Origin: Nitrosarchaeum sp. | GTDB lineage: Archaea > Thermoproteota > Nitrososphaeria > Nitrososphaerales > Nitrosopumilaceae | Direction: 5' to 3' | Assembly: GCA_003569705.1 (NCBI GenBank) | Contig: BGOU01000001.1 | Coordinates: 124,001 to 188,000, forward strand | Length of the DNA: 64,000 bases | In this document: positions 18,269 through 26,728 of the stretch, piece after piece | Numbering within the stretch: position 1 is the stretch's first letter | Layout of the letters: the number at the start of each line of letters is the position of its first letter | The notes under the pieces: generated by a model | Told to the model about the DNA's origin: nothing | Databases searched by the model: none | Seen by the model: the letters and a program-made list of their open reading frames with translations, nothing else | Position numbers and translations under genes: made by a program

Positions 18269-18844
18269 CTAGATTTTATTTTTTTTAATCTTAGATGTGT
18301 CAATTGTAAGAAACATTGGTTTCCCTTCGGTTTTTTCAAAGTTTGTCCCATATTGTTCAAAATGTAATTGATCGTAGAAATGTTTAGTCCAAATATCATG
18401 AACATCCCCAATGAATTTTTTGTGTCCTGATGCTCGTAAAAGCTCATGTGCCAACACATGAGAAACAGTAGTACAATTTTTTTCTGCAAGAAATAATGTA
18501 TCAGAAGGATCTTTTGGAGGTTGCCACCAAACCATACCAAAATTTTCAGCATGATATCCTTCACATGTGCAATCAGTCCAAAACGGTTTAAAATGACAAA
18601 GATAGAAATGATAAATTTGGGTTCCTCTTTGTTCATGATCTCTAATGAGTGTAGGTGTATCTAATTTTTGAAGTATGCTTCTTGGTTTTGTAATTAATTC
18701 ATCACATTGAATTTCAAAATCTCTACCAAATTTTTCTTTGATCCAAACTTTGTAAAAATTTCCCATTTGTTTTACATATTCAAATTCTAGTTTACGTTTT
18801 TCACGATCCTCTTCTTTTACAACAAAAATAAAATGTAAAATCAT
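18269..18844 (-). CDS. Hypothetical protein with a degenerate zincin-like motif
   Basis: 191 residues. Around residues 128-145 the sequence SHVLAHELLRASGHKKF is very like a metalloprotease helix (HExxH followed by Gly and a third His), but the second His is Arg. Further His residues follow in DVHDIWTKH. A Cys/His cluster precedes it (CHFKPFWTDCTCEGYH, about 86-101). It may be a metal-binding protein that lost protease activity or an unrelated fold. No signal peptide, so it acts in the cytoplasm. Neighbour of an Lrp effector-domain gene on the same strand, 18 bases away. Confidence 0.6.
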   Translation of the reverse strand: MILHFIFVVKEEDREKRKLEFEYVKQMGNFYKVWIKEKFGRDFEIQCDELITKPRSILQKLDTPTLIRDHEQRGTQIYHFYLCHFKPFWTDCTCEGYHAENFGMVWWQPPKDPSDTLFLAEKNCTTVSHVLAHELLRASGHKKFIGDVHDIWTKHFYDQLHFEQYGTNFEKTEGKPMFLTIDTSKIKKNKI

Positions 18845-18862
18845 GATACGAAAAAAGAGTGT

Positions 18863-19102
18863 TTATGATTGACCTTCTATACCCATGAGGGTTAGTGTTG
18901 AACGAATCTTCTCAATTTTCCTGATTTTCCAAGTAATTGTTTCTCTCAGTTTTTCAACAGTATCAGATTCAATCTTGGCCAAAATATCATATGCTCCGAA
19001 AGTACCATGAACTTCCTTCACACCGTCTAGACCCTTAAGTTGCTGTATGATAGCCTCTTCAGAACCCAGTTCACAGTTTATTAAAACATAAGCTGTTGCC
19101 AT
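18863..19102 (-). CDS. Stand-alone Lrp/AsnC effector (RAM) domain protein
   Basis: 79 residues, all one alpha-beta RAM domain (ATAYVLINCELGSEEA, VHGTFGAYDILAKIES, and ending TLTLMGIEG) with no DNA-binding helix-turn-helix. Such proteins can oligomerise, bind amino acids and possibly pair with full-length Lrp regulators. It is a close paralogue of the gene at 52113-52361, sharing nearly the whole second half. Confidence 0.85.
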   Translation of the reverse strand: MATAYVLINCELGSEEAIIQQLKGLDGVKEVHGTFGAYDILAKIESDTVEKLRETITWKIRKIEKIRSTLTLMGIEGQS

Positions 19103-19150
19103 GTATTCATTAAACGAATCGACTATATCAATAAACCGATTATGCCGAAT

Positions 19151-19576
19151 TTAGTTTTGAGAAATAACAATAATAGCATCCCAAATATGCTTTGGGACAG
19201 GCATTACAGATAATCTAGAAATACGAATAAGTTCCCAATTTTGAAATTTTTTCTGTTTTTTCATCTCATGTAAAGTGATTGGTCGTTTTAATGATTTTTT
19301 ATATTTGACATCAACTACAATGAATCGTTTATTATCTTCTTTCGGATTAGAGTATGGTTCTGAAATTACTTCCATGATACCAACTGCTTGTCTCTCATCA
19401 CCAGTATGATAAAATAAAACAAGATCACCATCTTTCATTTCTCGCATATGTTTTAGTGCTAGATTATTATGAACACCATCCCAAACTGTTTTTTTATCTT
19501 TTTTTAGAGTTTCAAAATTGTATCCTCTAGGTCCGTTGGGTTCTTGTTTGGCTAACCAATAATTTATCATTTTCAT
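19151..19576 (-). CDS. EVE-domain protein
   Basis: 141 residues (start could also be the second Met, 6 bases in). NYWLAKQEP at the start, TVWDGVHNNLALKHM (about 30-44) and GDLVLFYHTGDERQAVGI (about 50-67) follow the EVE domain, a PUA-like fold that recognises modified bases in RNA or DNA. Family members are found next to modification and RNA-related genes. Specific ligand unknown. Confidence 0.85.
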   Translation of the reverse strand: MKMINYWLAKQEPNGPRGYNFETLKKDKKTVWDGVHNNLALKHMREMKDGDLVLFYHTGDERQAVGIMEVISEPYSNPKEDNKRFIVVDVKYKKSLKRPITLHEMKKQKKFQNWELIRISRLSVMPVPKHIWDAIIVISQN

Positions 19577-19624
19577 AGTTCATATCATTATAGAGTGTTT
19601 TATGTTTTTGAAAATTTGTAAATG

Positions 19625-19790
19625 TTCCCCGGTTCTGACTCGCGCAAGATCATTGGTAATTTTAGCCAAAACCTCCTTGGGTTTTCTAACCGGGGTTGCC
19701 CATATTGTAGCACACCTGGGTGAATTAGAAATCATTGGTATCAATACGATCAGCATCATCCTAATCCGTCTGTGTGCCTGCTCTTGGGCG
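19625..19790. ncRNA. Folded non-coding RNA candidate
   Basis: An island clearly richer in G and C than its A/T-rich surroundings, with no convincing reading frame. Two independent folds are visible. One is closed by CCCCGGTT (19627-19634) with AACCGGGG (19688-19695) and contains AAAACC/GGTTTT. The second is closed by GCCC (19699-19702) with GGGC (19786-19789), then GCACAC with GTGTGC, then ATTAG with CTAAT and an ATTG/CAAT tip. On the minus strand a TATA-like TATACTTAAA lies just upstream and the second hairpin is followed directly by ACA, so a minus-strand H/ACA-type guide is one possibility. I could not match RNase P or SRP RNA signatures. Confidence 0.5.
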
Positions 19791-20007
19791 TTTAAGTATA
19801 GATTTAGCTATGCTAAAAACCATTGATCTACAACGTCTCAGATACTCAAAGTTACCAAGCACAAATTCTAAGTTAACACCGTGAACATGATTAGAAAAGA
19901 GATCTAGAGACTACAGAAAAAATTTGGAATTAGACGATTTTGAAATAAAATTATTTCAACAAGAGTAAACTAAAAAAAATTCTAAAACCTTAAGTTTATA
20001 CAAATTC

Positions 20008-20139
20008 ATGAAATTTATGAATGGAATTTCATGCGATGAATGTAGTGCAGGATATAGACCTGGGATGTTAGCAGATTGTGTAAAATGCAAGGGTGAATAT
20101 TGTGATAGTTGTCACCGTAATCATAAATGTGAGAACTAG
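20008..20139 (+). CDS. Small zinc-finger protein, 43 residues
   Basis: ATG 20008 (or 20017) to TAG 20139. The peptide carries CDEC, CVKC and CDSCHRNHKC: eight evenly spaced Cys/His residues sufficient for two zinc sites, in a cross-brace order like small B-box/LIM-type ribbons. Such Cys pairing is unlikely to arise by chance in an A/T-rich intergenic stretch. Function unknown; protein or nucleic-acid contact is plausible. Confidence 0.6.
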   Translation: MKFMNGISCDECSAGYRPGMLADCVKCKGEYCDSCHRNHKCEN

Positions 20140-20298
20140 ATTCTAATCTCCTTTGTATGTTTTCTTAGCACTAGATAATTTTTCATCAGTTATTTAAATA
20201 AATAAAAAAAGTAATTTAATTATGGAATTCAGTTCAAAGATAATTCAAGCAATCGAAAAAATACAATTAGAAATACTCAATACAAAACAATCAAAAAA

Positions 20299-21936
20299 TC
20301 AGTCAAATATTAATCCGGAAAGAGAAATCTCAAATCCCACTACAGGAACACGTATCTTGTAGTTTTCAATTGTTTTTGAATTAATTTCCCCGATAATTCC
20401 TATTATCTTACCATGGAATAAAATCGAAGCTGTTCTTCCTTCCTCAAAAGTTGGATGTGAAAAGGTTTTTGTTTCAATTTCTAGGTCAAATCCAGTTTTT
20501 AACATAGATTGCAAAATAGATTTAATTTCAGTAAAAGTTGCATCCTGATGTGCACTGATTCCTGCAAAACTAGTTGTTTCATCAACTGGATTTCCTTGAG
20601 AAAATATCGTTCCTGTTTCAAATAATTTCTGAGGATAAGAGGTATGAATATTTCGGGAGAGATTCTCCAATAATCCTGGAAGAATAGAATCTCGCAAAAT
20701 TGTATGTTCTTGACTTTTTGAATCCAATACTGAGATCATGTTCATTGATTCTCTGTTTGTCATTTCGTAGAGAACTCTTTTACTGGTCAAACTTGAATTA
20801 AGTACTTCAGTGTATCCAAGTCCAATCATTATCAGGCTAAGGGATTTTAGTTTTATTGATATTGGATTTATTTGTCCTAAAGTTTGAGATGGAGATAAAA
20901 TAGGTTCTAAATTTTGTATCCCATAACCTAGTGTAACTTCTTCAACTAAATCCATTGGACCAAATATATCAAAACGGTATGAAGGAATACTGCAAATTAT
21001 ATTTTTTCCTTTTAAAGTAGCATCCAATCTTGACTTTTTCAGAGAAGAGATAATCTGAGAATTAGTAAGATGTAATCCAAGCATTTGATTGATTAGATTT
21101 GAATTGATCAGTATTTTTCGGGGTTCTAATTTTGGTGAAGTGTTTTTAGCACCAGAGATTTTTGTAGATACCAGAGTAAATCCAGCAGTCTGAAGTATAG
21201 TTGCAACAACAGAAAGCATGTTTTCTACATCATCTTTGGCAATCCCAGTAACTTCAACAAAGAGATTTTTTGTGTTTGTTGTAACAGTGGTTACTGCGGC
21301 GTTAATTATCGGTGGAAAAGATACAGTTTGTTTTTTTGAATCTAAAATAAGTGGAACTTGAGTGTAATTTCCAAGAATTGCTCCATAATCTCGTCCCACA
21401 TCAGTATTATCAAGAATCTCAGATATTGTGAGTTCATTATCAGAGTTTAATGGAACAAATTTGTGATCTCTTTTAGTAGTAGTGTATGTCAATGGAAAAG
21501 AAATTTTATCTAAATCATGAATTCCAATAGAAGATTTCTTTCTCTTTCTTCCAATTCCAAAATGAAGGTCTTCTTGCATTGCCATAAGTTGTTTGATTGT
21601 ATTATCATCAATTCTACCATTTTTTGCAATAATTCCAGTTACAAATGGTCTGATTTTAGTGACAGTCGATTCTACATGAATGACATAGTCATTTGATTTT
21701 TTGATGTTTAATTTTATGGCTCCAGTTTTAATTCCAAATAAGCCCTGTAAACCAAGTGCAATTCCCAAATCAGTAGAATAATCAGGTCTATTGGGACTAT
21801 ACTCTACTCTAACTAGATCTTTGTCTTCAGATTCAATATCCAATCCAAGAAAAGGAAGTGAATCAGAAATTTGTTTTTTTGAAACTTTTCCGACTAGTTT
21901 TTGGAGTCGAGAGTAAGATAATTCAACTACTGGCAT
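20299..21936 (-). CDS. pheT: Phenylalanyl-tRNA synthetase beta subunit
   Basis: 545 residues, the archaeal length without the bacterial tRNA-binding extension. It opens with MPVVELSYSRLQKLVG, contains a B3/B4 editing region and the B5 DNA-binding-like fold (ISSLKKSRLDATLKG region), and ends in the inactive catalytic-like module (VEEVTLGYGIQNL; HPTFEEGRTASI). It forms the alpha2-beta2 enzyme with PheS and edits Tyr-tRNA-Phe. Its start overlaps the pheS end by 10 bases, giving coupled translation. Confidence 0.94.
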   Translation of the reverse strand: MPVVELSYSRLQKLVGKVSKKQISDSLPFLGLDIESEDKDLVRVEYSPNRPDYSTDLGIALGLQGLFGIKTGAIKLNIKKSNDYVIHVESTVTKIRPFVTGIIAKNGRIDDNTIKQLMAMQEDLHFGIGRKRKKSSIGIHDLDKISFPLTYTTTKRDHKFVPLNSDNELTISEILDNTDVGRDYGAILGNYTQVPLILDSKKQTVSFPPIINAAVTTVTTNTKNLFVEVTGIAKDDVENMLSVVATILQTAGFTLVSTKISGAKNTSPKLEPRKILINSNLINQMLGLHLTNSQIISSLKKSRLDATLKGKNIICSIPSYRFDIFGPMDLVEEVTLGYGIQNLEPILSPSQTLGQINPISIKLKSLSLIMIGLGYTEVLNSSLTSKRVLYEMTNRESMNMISVLDSKSQEHTILRDSILPGLLENLSRNIHTSYPQKLFETGTIFSQGNPVDETTSFAGISAHQDATFTEIKSILQSMLKTGFDLEIETKTFSHPTFEEGRTASILFHGKIIGIIGEINSKTIENYKIRVPVVGFEISLSGLIFD

Positions 21937-23318
21937 TTTGTTGCACTCCTCAACCAGCTCAAATTATTGTTGTAAAATTCTCTAACATCATCCAATCCAT
22001 ATTTTAGCATTGCAATTCTTTCAATACCTCCACCCCAAGCTAGAACGGGTTTAGTTATTCCAAGTGGTTTTGTTACTTCGGGTCTAAAAATTCCCATACC
22101 AAATAGTTCCACCCATTTTTCTAATCTATCATTATACACCATTGTTTGAAGAGATGGTTCCGTATAAGGGAAAAATGTTGGCCAGAATTTTATTTTTGTA
22201 ATTCCAATTCGTCTATAAAATTCTCGTTGTATTCCCATTAAATCACGAAGAGTTGCATTTTTTCCAACTACAACCCCTTCGATCTGATTGAATTCTACAA
22301 GATGTTTGTAACTTACTTTTTCATTTCTAAATACACGTCCAAGTGAAAACACTCTAGATTCATCAGATTTATTTTCTGCAAGATGTTTGATTGTTACACA
22401 TGTTGTATGTGTTCGAAGAACCATTTTTTTTGCTTCGTTAATGTCCCAATAATATCGCCAATTTTTTTTGTGGGATTCAGAAATTTTTCTAATTTGTTCC
22501 AAAGTTCCAATTTTTTTTGCAGATAACCCATCAAGATAAAATGTATCCTGTAATTCTCTTGCAGGATGATCTTGTGGAGTAAACAATGCATCAAAATTCC
22601 AAAAGCTAGGTTGAGTCATACTACCAATAATTTCTGTAAAACCTAGTGTAACAAAGATTTCACGAATTTCGTCAATTGTATCTTTAAGAGGATGAGTTCG
22701 GGCAACAAACACATCAGGTACTTTAGATTCAACATTAATTGCGCCTGATGAACCAGCAATTATTTCAATAGATTTGGCATTTTCTGTTAATGATATTTCT
22801 TTTGTTTTAATTATATCCTCGACTATAAAATCAGGTCTTTTCGAAATATTAGATAAATCATCTATGTCAATTTCACTTTTAGATATTTTATTTTCTCCAA
22901 TTTGTTTTAGAGACTTTTCTCCTGGAATTTCAGGAGGATAATTTTTTAGAAAGATTTTATCCTCAGAGGTGTCAACCCAATTATTTTTTCTTGCTAAACC
23001 CATAGCAGGACCAAAAATAGAACCTAATTCTCTTTGGAGATCTTGTAATTTTTTTGATTCATTTTTTAGTAAATCAAGCAGTCTCCTTTCAGGTAATCCT
23101 TTGTGAAAAGATTCCAACCCATTTTTCCCAAGAGATATGTGAATAGTTTGAGATTCATTTACAATAGCTAGTTCTTTTAGTTTAAGCCACTCTATTCCTC
23201 TTCGAATTTGATCAGGAGATAGATTAGTAGATTTTTCAAGTTTTTCAGGAGTTTGTTTTGGATTGTCTTTGAGGGAGGTGATAATTTTTTTTTCAATTTC
23301 ATGAAAGACTTGTGACAT
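21927..23318 (-). CDS. pheS: Phenylalanyl-tRNA synthetase alpha subunit
   Basis: 463 residues. N-terminal winged-helix repeats (about 1-75) are followed by a class II catalytic core: motif 2 at FSLGRVFRNEKVSYKHL (about 332-348) and motif 3 GLGxxR-like GGGIERIAML (about 437-446). MTQPSFWNFDALFTPQDHPARE marks the Phe-specific pocket. Upstream gene of the pheS-pheT operon, divergent from trpS across about 50 bases. Confidence 0.95.
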   Translation of the reverse strand: MSQVFHEIEKKIITSLKDNPKQTPEKLEKSTNLSPDQIRRGIEWLKLKELAIVNESQTIHISLGKNGLESFHKGLPERRLLDLLKNESKKLQDLQRELGSIFGPAMGLARKNNWVDTSEDKIFLKNYPPEIPGEKSLKQIGENKISKSEIDIDDLSNISKRPDFIVEDIIKTKEISLTENAKSIEIIAGSSGAINVESKVPDVFVARTHPLKDTIDEIREIFVTLGFTEIIGSMTQPSFWNFDALFTPQDHPARELQDTFYLDGLSAKKIGTLEQIRKISESHKKNWRYYWDINEAKKMVLRTHTTCVTIKHLAENKSDESRVFSLGRVFRNEKVSYKHLVEFNQIEGVVVGKNATLRDLMGIQREFYRRIGITKIKFWPTFFPYTEPSLQTMVYNDRLEKWVELFGMGIFRPEVTKPLGITKPVLAWGGGIERIAMLKYGLDDVREFYNNNLSWLRSATKCQ

Positions 23319-23369
23319 CAGCAGAAAGACTGAAAAAGACTTTTTAAACCTTAACCTAAGTCAAAATGA

Positions 23370-24482
23370 ATGTCAGCTGATGACTTTATTGTAACTCCAT
23401 GGCATGTTGAAGGGGATATAGATTATGATAAACTAATCAAAAAATTCGGAACTGAAAAAATTTCATCGGAAATTCTAAAGAAAATTAAAAAAATCACAGG
23501 CGAGGACCATTTTATGCTAAGAAGAGGTATTTTCTTTTCCCATAGAGAAATGGATCGAATTTTAGATGATTATGAAAAAGGTAAAAAATTTTTCCTGTAT
23601 ACTGGTAGAGGACCATCAGGTCATACACATATTGGTCATTTAGTTCCATGGGTATTTTCAAAATGGCTTCAAGACAAATTTGACGTAAATATGTATTTTC
23701 AACTTACAGATGATGAAAAATTTTATTCAAAACAAAATCTAACTTTAGAAGATACAAGTAAATTTGCATATGAAAACGCACTTGATTTTATTGCATTAGG
23801 CTTTAAACCAAATAACACAAAAATAATTATCAATACAAAAAATATTCAAACGCTATATCCAATTGCAGCACAAGTAGCAAAAAAAATTAATTTTTCAAAT
23901 ACAAAGGCAGTGTTTGGATTTACAAATGAAACAAATATCGGCATGATATTTTACACATCATTACAATCTGCGCCTTGCTTTATTGAAGATAAACCAGTTT
24001 TGATTCCTTTAGGAGTTGATCAAGATCCTCATTTTAGATTAACCAGAGATATTGCTCCAAAAATCGGAAAACCAAAACCAGCTTTGATTCACAATATTAT
24101 GATTCCAGGATTATCAGGTCCTGGTGGAAAAATGTCAGCTTCGGATGAGAATGGAACTATTTACACAACTGATTCTCCAAATATTGTTAAGAAAAAAATT
24201 AACAAACATGCATTTTCTGGTGGTCAATCAGATATTGAACAACATAGAAAACTAGGTGGAAATCCAGATATTGACGTGTCTTATCAATATCTTAGAATAT
24301 TTTTTGAGCCGGATGATAACAAATTGAAGTCAATTCATGATGATTATAAATCAGGAAAGATGTTAACTGGAGAATTAAAAGCAATTTTGATTGAAAAAAT
24401 AAATGAATTTCTTGCAATTCATCAGGTAAAAAGAGAAAAAGCAAAAGATCAGATAGAGCAATTTCTTTTTGAGAATAAATGA
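23370..24482 (+). CDS. trpS: Tryptophanyl-tRNA synthetase
   Basis: 370 residues. Class I motifs: GRGPSGHTHIGHL (about 79-91; HIGH) and GGKMSASDENG (about 252-262; KMSKS). Long N-terminal domain typical of archaeal/eukaryotic TrpRS. It charges the tRNA-Trp encoded at 15013-15164. Overlaps the next gene by 4 bases. The first in-frame ATG (23370) fits; an overlapping ATG at 23366 terminates at once. Confidence 0.95.
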   Translation: MSADDFIVTPWHVEGDIDYDKLIKKFGTEKISSEILKKIKKITGEDHFMLRRGIFFSHREMDRILDDYEKGKKFFLYTGRGPSGHTHIGHLVPWVFSKWLQDKFDVNMYFQLTDDEKFYSKQNLTLEDTSKFAYENALDFIALGFKPNNTKIIINTKNIQTLYPIAAQVAKKINFSNTKAVFGFTNETNIGMIFYTSLQSAPCFIEDKPVLIPLGVDQDPHFRLTRDIAPKIGKPKPALIHNIMIPGLSGPGGKMSASDENGTIYTTDSPNIVKKKINKHAFSGGQSDIEQHRKLGGNPDIDVSYQYLRIFFEPDDNKLKSIHDDYKSGKMLTGELKAILIEKINEFLAIHQVKREKAKDQIEQFLFENK

Positions 24483-24760
24483 AAATCAGAATTAGTTGTG
24501 ATGATAAATATGAGGCTCAAAAGCTATCTAGTCTACTTTTTATCAAAGATGCAAACGAGACTTTCATTACAGCAATTTTAAACATAATTAACAATGAATT
24601 AATTGTTGCATTAAAAGACAAATCAGCTCACAGTATTGTTCTAAAGGATGAAACACATGTAGGGTTGTTTGCAGATTTTATTCAATCAGTGATTGATAAA
24701 GAACATAAAATAGTGTCCACTATGATTTTTGGGCAAGATGTAGAAATTGTAAAGGAGTGA
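24479..24760 (+). CDS. Hypothetical protein downstream of trpS
   Basis: 93 residues starting within the trpS stop (ATGA overlap), so the two are co-translated. Sequence alternates beta strands and helices without Cys or catalytic motifs; the layout of strands and a C-terminal helix recalls small KEOPS Pcc1-like proteins, but a better Pcc1 exists at 38024. No confident function. Confidence 0.6.
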   Translation: MKIRISCDDKYEAQKLSSLLFIKDANETFITAILNIINNELIVALKDKSAHSIVLKDETHVGLFADFIQSVIDKEHKIVSTMIFGQDVEIVKE

Positions 24761-24767
24761 AATTAAC

Positions 24768-24848
24768 CTATAAAAATATGGTGTAAATTGCAACAATTCC
24801 AACCATTACAATAAGACTAATTCCTAATATTTTAAAGTCATTGTTCAT
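24768..24848 (-). CDS. Candidate single-helix membrane microprotein, 26 residues
   Basis: ATG at 24848 to TAG at 24768 encodes MNNDFKILG followed by a hydrophobic helix to the end (ISLIVMVGIVAIYTIFL). The composition is that of a single transmembrane helix. No homology can be judged. Convergent with the preceding gene, ending 8 bases after its stop. Confidence 0.4.
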   Translation of the reverse strand: MNNDFKILGISLIVMVGIVAIYTIFL

Positions 24849-24912
24849 GATTTTAAAAATAAATTATTATAATTAAAGTTTTAATAAATTCTCAAAAGTG
24901 ATTTTGATGTGA

Positions 24913-25768
24913 TTATCTAGGAAAGTATCTACTTTTTTTATTCAGAGTTTTTGATTTTTCGGGTTCAGTTTTGGCTTGAGGTTGTCTAATCTCATTACAG
25001 TTTAAACAAAGAACTCTCAAATCTTTCCTAGCCAATTCTGGTTCAGAGATATACTTACCCCATGAAGATGCAACCCCCCCTCTTCGTATACTATCAAATG
25101 CATCTTCATCGTTAACATGATTAAAGCCTAAAGCTCTTTCGTCTTTAAATCCACATCTAGAACATGTTTTACCACCTAGAATTTCAAATAATTTTTCTTT
25201 TAAAGAAGAATAGAATTTTTCAGAACCGTTAGAATAAAAACTCTCTGTCTTTTTTAGGAATTTTTCACTTTTAGATCTATTTATTCTAAAATCATCTTGA
25301 TTTGATCTTGAACCTCTTTCATCTCTGGAATATCTATCTCGTGATGGTCTTTCATCTCTGGAATATCTATCTCGTGATGGTCTTTCATCTCTGGAATATC
25401 TATCTCCATCTTCTTGGGGTTTATGTTTTTGAAAACATTCACTGCAATAAACAGGTCTGTTAAATTTTGGTTCAAATGGTATTTGACATTCATCCCTACA
25501 ATCACCACAGGTTACAGTATGCATTTCTGGTTTTCTTTCATCTCTGGAATCTATCTCGTGATGGTCTTTCATCTCTGGAATATCTGTCTCGTGATGGTCT
25601 TTCATCTCTGGAATATCTATCTCGTGATGGTCTTTCATCTTGAGAATTTCTGTAAGATCGTAAAGGTTGCTCATCTTTAGAATTTTTGCTTGAAGTTTGA
25701 TTAGGTTTTGAATGTCTATCAAATTTTTTGTCAGAGTATTTTGCTTTGTATAGATCCATTTTTCTCAT
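24913..25768 (-). CDS. Zinc-ribbon/HNH-like protein with minisatellite repeats, frameshifted
   Basis: The natural start is MRKMDLYKAKYSDKK (25768), running through Arg/Asp/Ser repeats of unit DERPSRDRYSR. At about 25549-25552 one repeat copy lacks two bases, so this frame ends at 25538 while the continuing frame is open to 24913. Restoring two bases gives one protein of about 285 residues: disordered start, repeats, CxxC ribbon (CGDCRDEC ... YCSECFQKH), a second repeat block, then an HNH-like C-terminal domain with CSRCGF, NHV and CLNCN. Such zinc ribbons usually bind RNA or DNA. The break may be a sequencing error or true repeat slippage. Confidence 0.75.
25314..25640 (-). repeat. 33-bp tandem repeats in two blocks (about 25314-25410 and 25534-25640)
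   Basis: Each 33-base unit encodes the 11-residue repeat DERPSRDRYSR of the zinc/HNH protein. Roughly three copies stand in each block, nearly identical at the nucleotide level. One copy in the upstream block reads GGAATCTATCTC where the others have GGAATATCTATCTC, losing two bases and shifting the frame. Confidence 0.85.
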
Positions 25769-25836
25769 ACAGATTCAACATTATTGGTTATAGATAGTTA
25801 GAGCTTGAATTTGTGCCTGAATTAAAAATATGTGAA

Positions 25837-26175
25837 TTAAACTAGAGATTTATCCATTTCAGTTCCCATTATTTCCTGAACTTTAAGAAAATAGAGTTTT
25901 GTAGAATATGGCATATCATCTAAATTATTATCAACTGCAATCATAAAGTAACGAACCGCTCTTTTTGAGATATCAAGATTGAATTTCATATGAAGTATAG
26001 GATCTTGTTTAACTTTGATCTTGTCTTGCAACCATGGAGGAGCCATGTCAATTGTTTCTCGGATAATTTTATCATACCAGTATGAAAGATTTTCAGGATG
26101 TAGCCCTTCTTTTAGGTTTGAAACATCAGTATCAAGTTTTTTCATCATATTATTTATGATTGCCATGAGGCTCAA
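25837..26175 (-). CDS. Hypothetical protein, 112 residues
   Basis: Mostly helical, soluble; begins MSLMAIINNMMKKLDTDVS (a start at the fourth residue is possible). Motifs such as YWYDKIIRETIDMAPPWLQDKI are distinctive, but I cannot name a family. It stands alone with about 45 bases to CoaD on the same strand. Confidence 0.55.
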   Translation of the reverse strand: MSLMAIINNMMKKLDTDVSNLKEGLHPENLSYWYDKIIRETIDMAPPWLQDKIKVKQDPILHMKFNLDISKRAVRYFMIAVDNNLDDMPYSTKLYFLKVQEIMGTEMDKSLV

Positions 26176-26221
26176 TCCAGAAATATTGTTTTATTACGAT
26201 TACTCAAACATAAACAATCTT

Positions 26222-26695
26222 CTAGTCAATTGATGATAAGTTACCTTCTACGTCTATCTCTGAGTTTTTTATTCTAGTAGTAGAAATTCTATTACCGTCT
26301 TGTGCTAGAATCATTGGGACTATTACTATTTTAACCAAAGATAGATTTTTTTCTGCACGAAGTTGATTTAAAATTTCTCCTTGATTACCAGTTTCATCAC
26401 TTACAACCAGAGCCTGAACATTTTCTTCTAGAACAGCAGGACCAAAATCATTGTCTAGTTTACTAATTTGAAAGATATGATTTGGAAAATTTGTTTTAAT
26501 CGTACTCATTAATGTTTCAAATCTTTTTTGATAGTTGTTCAGAGTTTTTTTTCCTCTTTTTTCTGCTAATTCATCACTTGTTAGTCCAATGATTACTTTT
26601 GATGAAATCGAAAAGGCTTTTGAAAGCAATGTAAGATGACCTTTGTGAATAATATCAAAAGTCCCCCCCATTGCAACAAGAGCAAATTCAGACAT
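26222..26695 (-). CDS. coaD: Phosphopantetheine adenylyltransferase, archaeal type
   Basis: 157 residues. Nucleotidyltransferase signature GGTFDIIHKGH (about 10-20; HxGH) and the C-terminal RISTTRIK (ISSTxxR motif) are present. It transfers AMP to 4'-phosphopantetheine, the penultimate step of CoA synthesis. The archaeal enzyme is a distinct branch from bacterial CoaD; the length is right. Confidence 0.92.
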   Translation of the reverse strand: MSEFALVAMGGTFDIIHKGHLTLLSKAFSISSKVIIGLTSDELAEKRGKKTLNNYQKRFETLMSTIKTNFPNHIFQISKLDNDFGPAVLEENVQALVVSDETGNQGEILNQLRAEKNLSLVKIVIVPMILAQDGNRISTTRIKNSEIDVEGNLSSID

Positions 26696-26728
26696 ACTAT
26701 CAAATAGAAAGATATGAAAATAAATCTA

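Noticed and set aside
19602-19826. Plus-strand 74-codon frame in the GC-rich island
   Set aside because: Codon use and residue pattern do not look protein-like, and strong base pairing explains the GC content better.
20222-20362. Plus-strand frame of 46 codons (MEFSSKIIQ...) overlapping the end of pheT
   Set aside because: Its last third lies antisense to the conserved pheT end, it lacks clear promoter spacing, and composition is that of chance A/T-rich sequence.
25314-25640. CRISPR-like 33-bp repeats
   Set aside because: Repeats are contiguous, lack spacers, and encode an Arg/Asp/Ser-rich protein segment.
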